In this document: in pieces, positions 1 to 9,108 of the stretch
Position numbering within the stretch: the first letter of the stretch is position 1
Layout: every line of letters begins with the position of its first letter
NCBI GenBank assembly: GCA_027023805.1
Contig: JALVUF010000046.1
Location: 1 to 64,000 of the forward strand
Length of the DNA stretch: 64,000 nucleotides
Source of the DNA: Helicobacteraceae bacterium
GTDB taxonomy: Bacteria; Campylobacterota; Campylobacteria; Campylobacterales; Sulfurimonadaceae
Reading direction: 5' to 3'
Notes under the pieces: model-generated
The model's database searches: none
Told to the model about the DNA's origin: nothing
Seen by the model: the letters and a program-made list of their open reading frames with translations, nothing else
Position numbers and translations under genes: made by a program

Positions 1-17
1 ATAAGGCTGTAGTATAG

Positions 18-440
18 ATGAAAACACGCTTCACATCTTTAGTTAAAATTAAAAAAAATCAGCTACAAAAATGTGAGCTTGTGTTCGAGCAAACAAATAC
101 CGCAGTAAAATTAGCAGCCACAGCCGTAAAAGAAGCTGTTATGTCGTTAAATAACTGTAAATGTGTAAGACATGGAAAGATGCAGCAGTTTTTAGCAGAT
201 AAAACCGTGTTGGATTATCAGCGAAGGGTTGTTAATCAAAAAAAAGATTGGCTTTTGTATGCGCAAAACGATCTAGCTCTCTCAAGACAGAAACTAAAAG
301 AGGCATCGTTAGAATATGAAAAATTTAAGTATCTTGAGCTTGAAGAGATTAAAAAGATATTAAAAGAGCAGCGGTTTTTGGATGCTAAAGAGATGGATGA
401 GATAGCAATGCTTGGATACAACATCAAAGGGCGCGCATGA
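18..440 (+). CDS. FliJ-like flagellar export protein (coiled coil)
   Basis: 140-aa ORF, Lys/Glu/Gln-rich coiled coil with FliJ-like size and composition; overlaps the start of a MotE-like ORF. Confidence 0.5.
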   Translation: MKTRFTSLVKIKKNQLQKCELVFEQTNTAVKLAATAVKEAVMSLNNCKCVRHGKMQQFLADKTVLDYQRRVVNQKKDWLLYAQNDLALSRQKLKEASLEYEKFKYLELEEIKKILKEQRFLDAKEMDEIAMLGYNIKGRA

Positions 441-949
441 GATTTTTGATTATGTTTGTTGTACTTTTTAGTTATGCTTACGGGGTAAATAATAACACAA
501 CATATGATTGCACAAAAATATTTCAAGCTAAAAAAAATCAACTTTTATTACGTTTAGACCAGATTGATGAGCAGCAACAAGCTTTATCCGCGCTAAAGTC
601 GGCTACGGCTCGTTTATTGAAAAAAAAGAGCGCATTGCTGCAGGTACAAAAAAGGGATATTGACGCAAAATTGAAGTTGATTAAAGAAAAAGAGAAAGCT
701 GTTGCGCAGATGTTAAATAAAGATAAGCAAATTCTAGCTGATATTAAGTCTGCCGTAATGGGTAAAATCTCACAAACTTACTCTAAAATGAAGGCAGATG
801 CCGCTGCGGGTGTGCTCTCTGATATGAACGCAACTGTCGCTGTAAGCATATTGAGAAAACTTGATCCAAAAGTGATTGGAAAAATCTTTACACAGATGAG
901 TCCGCAAAAAGCCTCACAGCTCACTATCATGCTGACAAAAGAAAAATAA
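437..949 (+). CDS. MotE-like / MgtE N-domain periplasmic protein
   Basis: N-terminal hydrophobic segment, coiled coil, C-terminal 'LSDMNATVAVSILRKLDPKVIGKIFTQMSPQKASQLT' typical of MotE/MgtE-N. Confidence 0.65.
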   Translation: MRFLIMFVVLFSYAYGVNNNTTYDCTKIFQAKKNQLLLRLDQIDEQQQALSALKSATARLLKKKSALLQVQKRDIDAKLKLIKEKEKAVAQMLNKDKQILADIKSAVMGKISQTYSKMKADAAAGVLSDMNATVAVSILRKLDPKVIGKIFTQMSPQKASQLTIMLTKEK

Positions 950-1029
950 CGCTCAAACAGCTCTTCTCTAATAAGGATTTTACTTTTATTTGTGTAAAAT
1001 GCGCAATAAATCCTAAATAGGCTTGATAT

Positions 1030-1581
1030 ATGAAAGTTTCTCTAAAAATCGTACCGCACATTTGTAATAAACTATCAATAGATTTAAATAAAAGCGGCAT
1101 AGTAACTATGACTAAAGGTCTTGACCCTGTTGCTGCCCAGGCACAAAAAGTGTTAATACGCAGCATCAAGCAAGAGATGATGTTAGATGAAAAGGTTTAT
1201 GAGATAGTTGATGATAATGAGGAGCAGATCGATTTTTATTTAGCAGATGAGAGACAGCTTTTTTTTATGATTAAAAAGAAATTAGCACCTGAGTTTGATG
1301 TAATTTTAAACTATGAAGAGCATTTTTCAGATATATCTCATAAAATTTTAGATGAACTGTATGAAGAGGATTTGATTCATTTTGATGTAGCGGAAAATAG
1401 AATAAAAAATATCATTTATAACTCCATTACATCTTTTATAGCAGATAATAATGAGATTGATGACAAAGTACGAAACAAGCTTTCATCATATAAGCGCGTC
1501 TTGATACCCGGAACCGATGATTATGAGATAATGTATGAAAAGCTGTTTAAAGAAGAGTTGCAAAAAAGAGGTATGGCTTAA
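1030..1581 (+). CDS. DUF507 family protein
   Basis: 183-aa ORF; 'IVPHICNKLSIDLNKSGIVTM' N-terminus resembles the DUF507 family; directly upstream of carA. Confidence 0.7.
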   Translation: MKVSLKIVPHICNKLSIDLNKSGIVTMTKGLDPVAAQAQKVLIRSIKQEMMLDEKVYEIVDDNEEQIDFYLADERQLFFMIKKKLAPEFDVILNYEEHFSDISHKILDELYEEDLIHFDVAENRIKNIIYNSITSFIADNNEIDDKVRNKLSSYKRVLIPGTDDYEIMYEKLFKEELQKRGMA

Positions 1582-2717
1582 TGAAGAGCGTGTGGTTGTA
1601 TTTAGAAAACGGTATTTTTTTAGAAGCTAAAAGTTTTGGCGCAGATATAACATCAGTAGGAGAGTTGGTTTTTAATACATCAATGACGGGATATCAGGAG
1701 ATTGTATCAGATCCGTCTTACGCAGGACAGTTTATCACATTTACTATGCCAGAAATCGGTAATGTCGGTATAAACGATGAAGACATGGAGAGCCGAAAAG
1801 CGTTTTGCAAGGGTGTCATAGTCAGGCAGTATCAAGACAGGTACTCAAACTTTCGCGCACAGGATTCTCTTGCATCCATGTTAAAAAAATATGATATTTT
1901 AGGTATCTGTGATGTAGATACAAGATTTTTAACAAAGATTCTCCGCAGTGAGGGTTCTATGATGATGATTGCATCAACATCTATAAGCGATAAAGCTACG
2001 CTAAAGAGAATGCTTGAGTCTTCTGCACATATCCAAGAGATCGATTATATAAAAGAAGTAAGCACAAAAACCCCATACATACATAAACATGGTGTTTATG
2101 ACGATGTTCAATTTAGTTATACCGACGCTAAGCCAAACGGCGTTAAGATTGTAGCAATTGATTTTGGCATTAAACAAAATATTTTAAATGAACTAACAAG
2201 CAGTGGATTTGAAGTGGAGGTTATTTCACACAATTTTAGTGCAGATGATTTAATCTCAAGATTTAAAAATAAACAGATTAAAGGTGTGTTCTTATCAAAT
2301 GGACCCGGCGATCCTTTGATGCTTAAAAATGAACAAAAAGAAATTGCAAAACTCTCTAATGCAAATATACCGATATTTGGAATATGTTTAGGTCACCAAC
2401 TCCTTAGTATCGCACACGGATACGATACATTTAAGTTAAAGTTTGGTCACCACGGCGGAAATCATCCTGTTAAAAATACCATCTCGGGCGTTGTTGAGAT
2501 AACTGCACAAAACCATAATTATAATGTACCCAGTGAGATAGTAGAGATAGCTGATATAACGCATGTAAATCTTTTCGATAAAACTATAGAGGGTCTTCGA
2601 TATAAAAACAAGCCTATTTTTTCAGTTCAACATCACCCTGAATCAAGTCCCGGTCCAAAAGAAAGCAGATATATTTTTAATGAATTTAGGTCTTTGGTTG
2701 ACGAACATAGACAGTAA
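1581..2717 (+). CDS. carA: carbamoyl-phosphate synthase small subunit
   Basis: Full-length; GATase motif 'GICLGHQLLSIAHG', 'FLSNGPGDP', 'VQHHPESSPGP'. Confidence 0.97.
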   Translation: MKSVWLYLENGIFLEAKSFGADITSVGELVFNTSMTGYQEIVSDPSYAGQFITFTMPEIGNVGINDEDMESRKAFCKGVIVRQYQDRYSNFRAQDSLASMLKKYDILGICDVDTRFLTKILRSEGSMMMIASTSISDKATLKRMLESSAHIQEIDYIKEVSTKTPYIHKHGVYDDVQFSYTDAKPNGVKIVAIDFGIKQNILNELTSSGFEVEVISHNFSADDLISRFKNKQIKGVFLSNGPGDPLMLKNEQKEIAKLSNANIPIFGICLGHQLLSIAHGYDTFKLKFGHHGGNHPVKNTISGVVEITAQNHNYNVPSEIVEIADITHVNLFDKTIEGLRYKNKPIFSVQHHPESSPGPKESRYIFNEFRSLVDEHRQ

Positions 2718-2748
2718 AGTGGCACCCATAAAGTCGATTTTTAGATAT

Positions 2749-2780
2749 TTAACACAAATGTAACACTCTTAGGCTACAAT
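2749..2780 (+). promoter_or_regulatory. putative promoter with 11-bp-period direct repeat TAACAC-N5-TAACAC and -10 TACAAT
   Basis: TTAACACAAATGTAACA at 2749-2765; repeats start at 2750 and 2761; TACAAT at 2775-2780; 17-bp box identical to 14177-14193 with the same spacing to the -10. Confidence 0.6.
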
Positions 2781-2799
2781 TTGCTAAAAAAGAAGCTAG

Positions 2800-3594
2800 A
2801 TGAACGGTATAGAACTAACTGCAATTATAAGCTTTGCTCTTTTGGGCTCTATAGGTCACTGTATAGGAATGTGCGGTGGATTTATTATGACATACACTAT
2901 GGCAAAAGTAAAACCCGGCGATTCAAAAATCACACAATCTGTTTACCATTTTTTATATAATTTTGGTAGAGTAACATCTTACACGCTACTTGGCGCAGTA
3001 TTTGGTTTTTTTGGATCTTTATGGCAGATAAACCCGCTGACGAGGGCTGTCATGTTTTTCTTTGCGGGTATTTTGATGATTATCATGGGTTTATCCTTTG
3101 CCGGTAAACTAAAGTTTTTAAACTCCATTGAGATACCGCTTAGTAAATATAACTGGTTTAAGCGTATCTTTACATATCAAATGAATTCCGGCAATAAAAG
3201 CAGTTTTTTTATACTAGGCATGTTAAACGGACTGTTTCCATGCGGACTGGTTTATACAATGCTAGTTAGTGCCATTACTACAGGTTCCGCACTTTACGGC
3301 GCTCTTGTTATGTTTATCTTTGGTATATTTACAATTCCAACTCTTTTTTCATTTGCTTTTGCCATCAGTATCTTTTCAACAAGTAAATTCCGCTCTTTTA
3401 TGATACAGCTTGCAGCACTTACAATTATCATATTTGGAACATGGACAGTGTATAAAGCTTATCTTCAGTTTGACTATTGGTACTATACGAAATCATCTGT
3501 TATAAAAGCCAATGAGGCAGTTATGAAATGCGGCGCAGGCAAATGCGGCGCAGGCAAATGTGGCGTAGGAAAGTGCGGTGCACAGCAGAAATAA
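2800..3594 (+). CDS. TauE/SafE (UreH-domain) family membrane protein with C-terminal Cys-rich tail
   Basis: 'GHCIGMCGGFIMTYT...FNGLFPCGLVYTML' family signature; multiple TM segments; C-terminus KCGAGKCGAGKCGVGKCGA. Confidence 0.85.
   Translation: MNGIELTAIISFALLGSIGHCIGMCGGFIMTYTMAKVKPGDSKITQSVYHFLYNFGRVTSYTLLGAVFGFFGSLWQINPLTRAVMFFFAGILMIIMGLSFAGKLKFLNSIEIPLSKYNWFKRIFTYQMNSGNKSSFFILGMLNGLFPCGLVYTMLVSAITTGSALYGALVMFIFGIFTIPTLFSFAFAISIFSTSKFRSFMIQLAALTIIIFGTWTVYKAYLQFDYWYYTKSSVIKANEAVMKCGAGKCGAGKCGVGKCGAQQK
3526..3582 (+). repeat. in-frame 15-nt coding repeat encoding KCGxG
   Basis: AAATGCGGCGCAGGC x2, then AAATGTGGCGTAGGA and AAGTGCGGTGCA. Confidence 0.9.
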
Positions 3595-3826
3595 CCAATT
3601 ATCATATTATTTAACTTGTTACCAAATTCCCCATGTAGCTTAAATCTTTATTAAATATTCATCTTATGAAATAACTATTAATAAATAAACAAACTTTCAG
3701 ATTTGTTTGGTTATTATAGCGATGTTTATAGTTTGCAGTTTATAGCCGGCAAGGAACTCGATAAAAAAGAGCCTATCGGTTATAAAAAAGCAGATTGTTT
3801 CATTTTGATTTTTTAGGAGGCTATAT

Positions 3827-5323
3827 ATGGAGAATCGTCCATTAGAGTATGATTATACTGTCGCAAAAATGTTTATGTGGACTACTATAATCACTGGAAT
3901 AGTTGGTATGTCAGTAGGCGTATTGATCGCTTTTGAGCTCGCTTATCCGGGCGTCAATACGATTTTTGGTCATACAATCGCACAATATACGGCATTTGGT
4001 CGTTTGCGTCCGGTTCATACCAATGCAGTTATTTACGGATTTACGGTTAGTGGAGTTTTTGCCACTTGGTATTATGTCGGGCAAAGGGTACTAAAAGTAT
4101 CTATGGCTGAGTCAAAATTTTTGATGTTTATAGGAAAGCTTCAGTTTTGGCTTTATCTAGTCGTAGTAGTTTTTGGTATCGCATCGCTCATAATGGGATG
4201 GACAACATCAAGAGAGTATGCGGAAATGCAGTGGCCTGTGGTTTTGGGCGTTACTGTAGTATGGGTACTTTGGGGTATTAGTATATTTGGTCTTATCGGT
4301 ATTCGCCGTGAGAAATCGCTATATATTTCAATTTGGTATTATATAGCTACATTTTTGGGTATTGCTATGCTTTATCTGTTTAACAATGCTGAAATTCCTA
4401 CAATTTTAGCTACAGATCCGGCCGGTCAGAGCATGATAGGGAGCTGGATGCAGTCTATCTCAATGTATTCAGGTACAAACAGCGCAATGGTTCAGTGGTG
4501 GTTTGGGCATAATGCCGTCGCATTTGCTTTTACTGTTCCAATTATCGCCATGATATATTATTTTCTTCCAAAAGAATCGGGTCAGGCAGTTTATTCATAT
4601 AAGCTTTCTTTACTTTCATTTTGGGGACTAATGTTTGTTTATTTATGGGCAGGAGGACACCATTTATTGTTTTCAACCGTACCTGACTGGGTACAGACAA
4701 TGGGATCGGTATTTTCTGTTGTATTGATTCTCCCATCGTGGGGTAGTGCTATAAATATGTTGCTTACGATGAAAGGTGAATGGAAACAGGTTGCAGATTC
4801 ACCACTTATTAAGTTTATGATTTTAGCATCTACATTTTATATGTTCTCAACCCTTGAAGGTCCAATTTTGGCTATCAAATCAGTAAATGCGATAGCGCAC
4901 TTTACAAACTGGATCCCGGGACACGTTCACGATGGTACTCTTGGATGGGTTGCGTTTATGATTATGGCGGGACTTTACCATATGGCACCGCGTTTATTTA
5001 AACGTGAACTATATTCAAAATCAATCATGGCAGCTCAGTTTTGGATTCAAACTCTGGGCGTTGTTTTATACTTTACATCTATGTGGATTGCCGGTATCAC
5101 GCAAGGTTTGATGTGGCGTGCTCAAGACCAGTACGGAAACTTGGCTTATTCGTTTGTTGACGTTGTAAGAGACCTTCACCCATACTATACTATTCGCGGT
5201 GTCGGCGGAGCATTGTATTTGATAGGTTTTCTTATGTTTTCATACAATATAGTTAAAACAATTACAACTGGACGCCGTGTTGAAGAGAGCGAATTACAAA
5301 ACGCTTCTCCTATGGCAGCATAA
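3827..5323 (+). CDS. ccoN: cytochrome c oxidase cbb3-type subunit I
   Basis: 498 aa; 'QWWFGHNAVAFAFTVPIIAMIYYFLPKESG', 'GGHHLLFSTVPDW', 'HFTNWIPGHVHDGTLGWVAF'. Confidence 0.98.
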   Translation: MENRPLEYDYTVAKMFMWTTIITGIVGMSVGVLIAFELAYPGVNTIFGHTIAQYTAFGRLRPVHTNAVIYGFTVSGVFATWYYVGQRVLKVSMAESKFLMFIGKLQFWLYLVVVVFGIASLIMGWTTSREYAEMQWPVVLGVTVVWVLWGISIFGLIGIRREKSLYISIWYYIATFLGIAMLYLFNNAEIPTILATDPAGQSMIGSWMQSISMYSGTNSAMVQWWFGHNAVAFAFTVPIIAMIYYFLPKESGQAVYSYKLSLLSFWGLMFVYLWAGGHHLLFSTVPDWVQTMGSVFSVVLILPSWGSAINMLLTMKGEWKQVADSPLIKFMILASTFYMFSTLEGPILAIKSVNAIAHFTNWIPGHVHDGTLGWVAFMIMAGLYHMAPRLFKRELYSKSIMAAQFWIQTLGVVLYFTSMWIAGITQGLMWRAQDQYGNLAYSFVDVVRDLHPYYTIRGVGGALYLIGFLMFSYNIVKTITTGRRVEESELQNASPMAA

Positions 5324-5340
5324 AAGAGGGAGGAGATAAT

Positions 5341-6033
5341 ATGTTTCATTGGTTAGAAAAACATCCGTTTTTATTTGCGGTAGGAGTATTTGTAGTTATT
5401 GCCTTTGCGGGTTTGGTTGAAGTTTTACCAAACTTTGCACAAGCGTCACAACCGATTATAGGCACCAAACCTTATACTATTTTAGAGTATGCGGGTCGTC
5501 AGGTTTATATACATCAAGATTGTAATGCATGTCATTCACAGCTTATTCGTCCGTTTAAGTCATCAACAGAGCGTTACGGTCATTACTCATTAAGTGGTGA
5601 ATATGCTTATGACAGACCATTTTTATGGGGTTCTGAGCGTACCGGTCCTGATCTTCACAGAGTTGCCGATTACCGTACGATTGATTGGAATGAAAAACAT
5701 ATGATAAATCCTGAGGCTCTTGTTCCGGGATCGATTATGCCAAAATATCCATGGCTATATAAAGATCCGACAGATATAAATACAGCATATGCGACACAAG
5801 TAGCAGCAGCTGAATTTTTCCATGTACCGTACAATGTCCCGATTCCACTTAAAAACGGTAAGACAACGATTATTCCTTTGGCTCCAAATCTAGCCGCAGC
5901 ACATGCTATGGCTTTAAAAGAAGCAAAAGCTATTGTTGATCAGGGTTCTGATAAAACATTACAAGAAGATGTAGCACATGGCAAGATACCACAAATAGTT
6001 GCATTGCTTGCATATTTAAATCAGTTAAAATAG
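5341..6033 (+). CDS. ccoO: cytochrome c oxidase cbb3-type subunit II (monoheme)
   Basis: 'YIHQDCNACHSQLIRPFKSSTERYGHYSLSGEYAYDRPFLWGSERTGPDLHR'. Confidence 0.98.
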   Translation: MFHWLEKHPFLFAVGVFVVIAFAGLVEVLPNFAQASQPIIGTKPYTILEYAGRQVYIHQDCNACHSQLIRPFKSSTERYGHYSLSGEYAYDRPFLWGSERTGPDLHRVADYRTIDWNEKHMINPEALVPGSIMPKYPWLYKDPTDINTAYATQVAAAEFFHVPYNVPIPLKNGKTTIIPLAPNLAAAHAMALKEAKAIVDQGSDKTLQEDVAHGKIPQIVALLAYLNQLK

Positions 6034-6045
6034 GGAAAACAGGTC

Positions 6046-6258
6046 ATGTGGCTAACATTTTTTTCAAAACCTGATGTTCAATATACTTTTTATGCGGGTA
6101 TGGTAGTTTTTTTAGTTGTATTTATATCTGCATATACATACTATCTTTATAGCAGGCAAAAATCCGGACATAAGGATTTTGAGAAATATCATGATCTAGT
6201 TACAAAGGATAATATCTTTGATATGCCGCTTGAAGATACGGTGAGACATAAAAAGTAG
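6046..6258 (+). CDS. ccoQ: CcoQ-like small cbb3 oxidase subunit (copy 1)
   Basis: 70 aa, one TM helix, between ccoO and ccoP; 'YYLYSRQKSGHKDFEKYHDL'. Confidence 0.75.
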   Translation: MWLTFFSKPDVQYTFYAGMVVFLVVFISAYTYYLYSRQKSGHKDFEKYHDLVTKDNIFDMPLEDTVRHKK

Positions 6259-6383
6259 ATCATGGCTAAGAGATGCTTGTTAAAGATTTGAAAACTTTGT
6301 TTTAGGAAGATAGATGTTTGGTCAAAGACCGGTTTTTTTAAAAAAGATTTAAACTTGGGCTCTAAAATAAAAGGATCTAAAGC

Positions 6384-6608
6384 ATGTTGAAGAATTTGGC
6401 AAATATTCAAGCCTATACATATTTTGGGATTGTTGTTTTTTTGACTATTTTTTTATATGTGTATATATATTATCTATATAGCAGGCAAAAATCCGGACAT
6501 AAGGATTTTGAAAAATATGGCAATATGGCATTAAAAGATGATATACATGATACTCCTGTTGAGGGTATATCTAAGGATAAAAATAAAAAAGATGGAGGTG
6601 TAAAATGA
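6384..6608 (+). CDS. ccoQ: CcoQ-like small cbb3 oxidase subunit (copy 2)
   Basis: 74 aa, one TM helix; 'YYLYSRQKSGHKDFEKYGNM'; shares 35 identical nt with copy 1. Confidence 0.75.
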   Translation: MLKNLANIQAYTYFGIVVFLTIFLYVYIYYLYSRQKSGHKDFEKYGNMALKDDIHDTPVEGISKDKNKKDGGVK

Positions 6609-7531
6609 AAATTAATAAGCTCTACGTTTCAGCTATTGTGATGATCCTATTAATGTTAGGATTTACATATATAGCTGTAGGTATGGACTCTAAAAGCGCA
6701 GGCGGAGATATCGTAAACGATTTGGCGATACTTGGCGCTATCGTTATATTTAGTGCGACTATTATCGTAGCTATCAAATATGTTCGCCAGATGCAAACAG
6801 ACAAGGCAACAGGTAAATTAGCTGAAGATAATTGGGATGGAATAGGTGAATATGAAAACGAGCTCCCGATAGGCTGGTCGATAATTTTTCTAGGCACAAT
6901 AGTGTGGGCATTTTGGTACATGCTTTTTGGTTATCCCGTTAATGCATATTCTCAAATTGGTGAATACAATAAGGATGTTAAGATTTCAAATGCAAAATTT
7001 GAGAAAAAATATACTAACTTAACAAAGACACAACTAACAAATATGGGTGAGTCAATCTTTATTGTTGACTGTGCTGCTTGTCACGGACTAGCAGCTGATG
7101 GACTAAACGGAACAGCGGCTAACCTTAATAAGCGTATTCAAGTTAAAAGTGTTGAGTATGTAATAGAGCATGGCTCAGATAATCACTTATCAGCTCATGA
7201 GCTGGCTACCGGTATGCCTGTAATGTCTGCAGGACTTACAAAAAAGCAGATACATACAGTAGCTGAGTACGTATCAAATGGATTTGATAAATCAAATAAA
7301 GCAGGTGCAAAGATATTTGCTTCAACATGTGCAAGTTGTCATGGTGCAGATGGTTACGGGACACCTTATGTAGCTCCTAATATCCATACGTTTACACCTA
7401 CGCTTGTTGCGCACATTGTAGGGCATGGAAAACATGGTGGTATTGGAGTTATGCCGGCATTTAAAAATTTAAATCCGGTACAGCTTAAAGCAGTAGCTAC
7501 ATATGTTACAGCAATAAGTAAAGGAGAATAA
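6605..7531 (+). CDS. ccoP: cytochrome c oxidase cbb3-type subunit III (diheme)
   Basis: 'DNWDGIGEYENELPIGW', two CxxCH motifs (CAACH, CASCH). Confidence 0.97.
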   Translation: MKINKLYVSAIVMILLMLGFTYIAVGMDSKSAGGDIVNDLAILGAIVIFSATIIVAIKYVRQMQTDKATGKLAEDNWDGIGEYENELPIGWSIIFLGTIVWAFWYMLFGYPVNAYSQIGEYNKDVKISNAKFEKKYTNLTKTQLTNMGESIFIVDCAACHGLAADGLNGTAANLNKRIQVKSVEYVIEHGSDNHLSAHELATGMPVMSAGLTKKQIHTVAEYVSNGFDKSNKAGAKIFASTCASCHGADGYGTPYVAPNIHTFTPTLVAHIVGHGKHGGIGVMPAFKNLNPVQLKAVATYVTAISKGE

Positions 7532-7533
7532 TT

Positions 7534-7770
7534 ATGGCTGATGAAAATTTTAAAGGTTCCGGACTTTTTGCGCTAGATGGATTAAGCGGTTATTTTATAG
7601 CCGTGGCAATTTTATTGTCACTGCTTATAGGACTTAACATCTGGGGATGGCATGTTCAAAGAACAAACCAAGTTAAATATTTTAAGATAGTAAACGCTAA
7701 GCAGATTCCTGAGTTTGGAAGTCCGGTAATTGCTGCTAAGCATCGTGTTTATGTTGAAACTGTTAAATAA
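7534..7770 (+). CDS. DUF4006-like small membrane protein of the cbb3 locus
   Basis: 78 aa with one TM helix, immediately downstream of ccoP. Confidence 0.65.
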   Translation: MADENFKGSGLFALDGLSGYFIAVAILLSLLIGLNIWGWHVQRTNQVKYFKIVNAKQIPEFGSPVIAAKHRVYVETVK

Positions 7771-7779
7771 GGATATATT

Positions 7780-7869
7780 ATGATAAGAATAATAACATTT
7801 GGATTAGTCATATTAGCAATAGTGACTTTGTGGTCAGTTTTTACTCCTAACCATCTTTTTATAACTTAG
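7780..7869 (+). CDS. 29-aa single-TM microprotein MIRIITFGLVILAIVTLWSVFTPNHLFIT
   Basis: ATG at 7780 with AAGGA six nt upstream, TAG at 7867-7869; fits between flanking genes; below the length cutoff of the supplied ORF track. Confidence 0.6.
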   Translation: MIRIITFGLVILAIVTLWSVFTPNHLFIT

Positions 7870-7883
7870 TTCGGAGTTAAATA

Positions 7884-8588
7884 TTGAAAAGTTTTAGTCG
7901 GGGATTTTTTGTCCTCGTATTGTTGATATATAGTGTTACAACTGCTTATGCAGGGAAATATTTATACAAAGATCAGGTTTTCAATAAACCTGAATTTACC
8001 AAATATGTGAACAAACTTGGTTCAGAACTATACAATAAAACAGGCATATCTTTAAGATTGGTTATACTAAAAACCTTAGAAAATAATCAAACAATACATC
8101 AATATGAGAGCAATCTTATTAAGACTTTTAAGCATCCGACTATTTTACTGACTTTTTCTGCTTTAAATAAAAAGGTTGATATCATAGCCAGACCGAAATC
8201 TTTATATAAATATTTTAATAAACAGCAGGTTTTATCTCCCGCTTCATCATTTTTAAATTCTTTGTATATTGCGATTGTTTATAGTAAAAATCTTAAACAG
8301 TTTAAAGCAACGGCACTAAATGACGGTGGTACTATTATCCCTCTTTTAGCACAAAAAACAAAGGGTAAAGAAGAAACCAACAACAAATATAGTGCCGCTT
8401 TGTTTAACGGGTATGCAGATATTGCTTCACAAATTGCAAAAGCAAAACATATTACACTAAAAGCTAATGTGGGAAATAGCACACATGACATGATGGATTT
8501 ACTAAGGATTATCTTTTACGGCGTATTATTATATGCTGGTTTTAGGTATTTAAAAATTAGATCGAATCAAAAAAAGAGGAAAAAATGA
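7884..8588 (+). CDS. secreted/membrane-anchored protein, TPM-domain-like
   Basis: TTG start with GGAG upstream, signal peptide, C-terminal TM; in the cbb3 accessory operon. Confidence 0.5.
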   Translation: MKSFSRGFFVLVLLIYSVTTAYAGKYLYKDQVFNKPEFTKYVNKLGSELYNKTGISLRLVILKTLENNQTIHQYESNLIKTFKHPTILLTFSALNKKVDIIARPKSLYKYFNKQQVLSPASSFLNSLYIAIVYSKNLKQFKATALNDGGTIIPLLAQKTKGKEETNNKYSAALFNGYADIASQIAKAKHITLKANVGNSTHDMMDLLRIIFYGVLLYAGFRYLKIRSNQKKRKK

Positions 8589-9100
8589 TTAAAATTACTG
8601 ATCATAACAGATGGCCATTAATTATAACAGGAGCTCATGTGGGGCTTATCGGATTGGTTATTTGGACGATAGTGGCTGTTGGAGACAGCCATGTGGTGCT
8701 TGACCGTGCCGATATGATGAATTATCAAAAAGCAGATAGAGATGCAAATCTTATCATAAGAGATAAGATAGCTTTTGATAAGCGGTATAATATAGAGTAT
8801 CTATCAAGCCGCCTGCATCCTTCTCATGCTGTTATCGTTTATAAGGTTGTCACAAAATCAGGTAAACCTGTAGATAATGCAAAGTTTAAGATTATAGCAA
8901 CGCGTCCAATGACTGATAGGGACAACGTAACGATTACAAAACCTGTAAGTATAGATAACGGCATATATACCTTTATAACTAAACTTGACGGAAAAGGCAG
9001 ATGGAATATTATGGCTGACGTAAGGGTTCGTCGTTATGAGAGATACTATAACATAAAGACAGATACTATGGATGATAATTATGTCACAAGGACTTTTTAG
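8585..9100 (+). CDS. FixH family protein (cbb3 accessory)
   Basis: N-terminal TM 'RWPLIITGAHVGLIGLVIWTIVAV' then FixH-like periplasmic domain; overlaps the preceding gene. Confidence 0.65.
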   Translation: MIKITDHNRWPLIITGAHVGLIGLVIWTIVAVGDSHVVLDRADMMNYQKADRDANLIIRDKIAFDKRYNIEYLSSRLHPSHAVIVYKVVTKSGKPVDNAKFKIIATRPMTDRDNVTITKPVSIDNGIYTFITKLDGKGRWNIMADVRVRRYERYYNIKTDTMDDNYVTRTF

Positions 9101-9108
9101 ATACTTTT

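Noticed and set aside
3526-3582. CRISPR-like or non-coding tandem repeat
   Set aside because: The 15-nt repeats are in frame and encode KCGxG at the end of an intact membrane protein.
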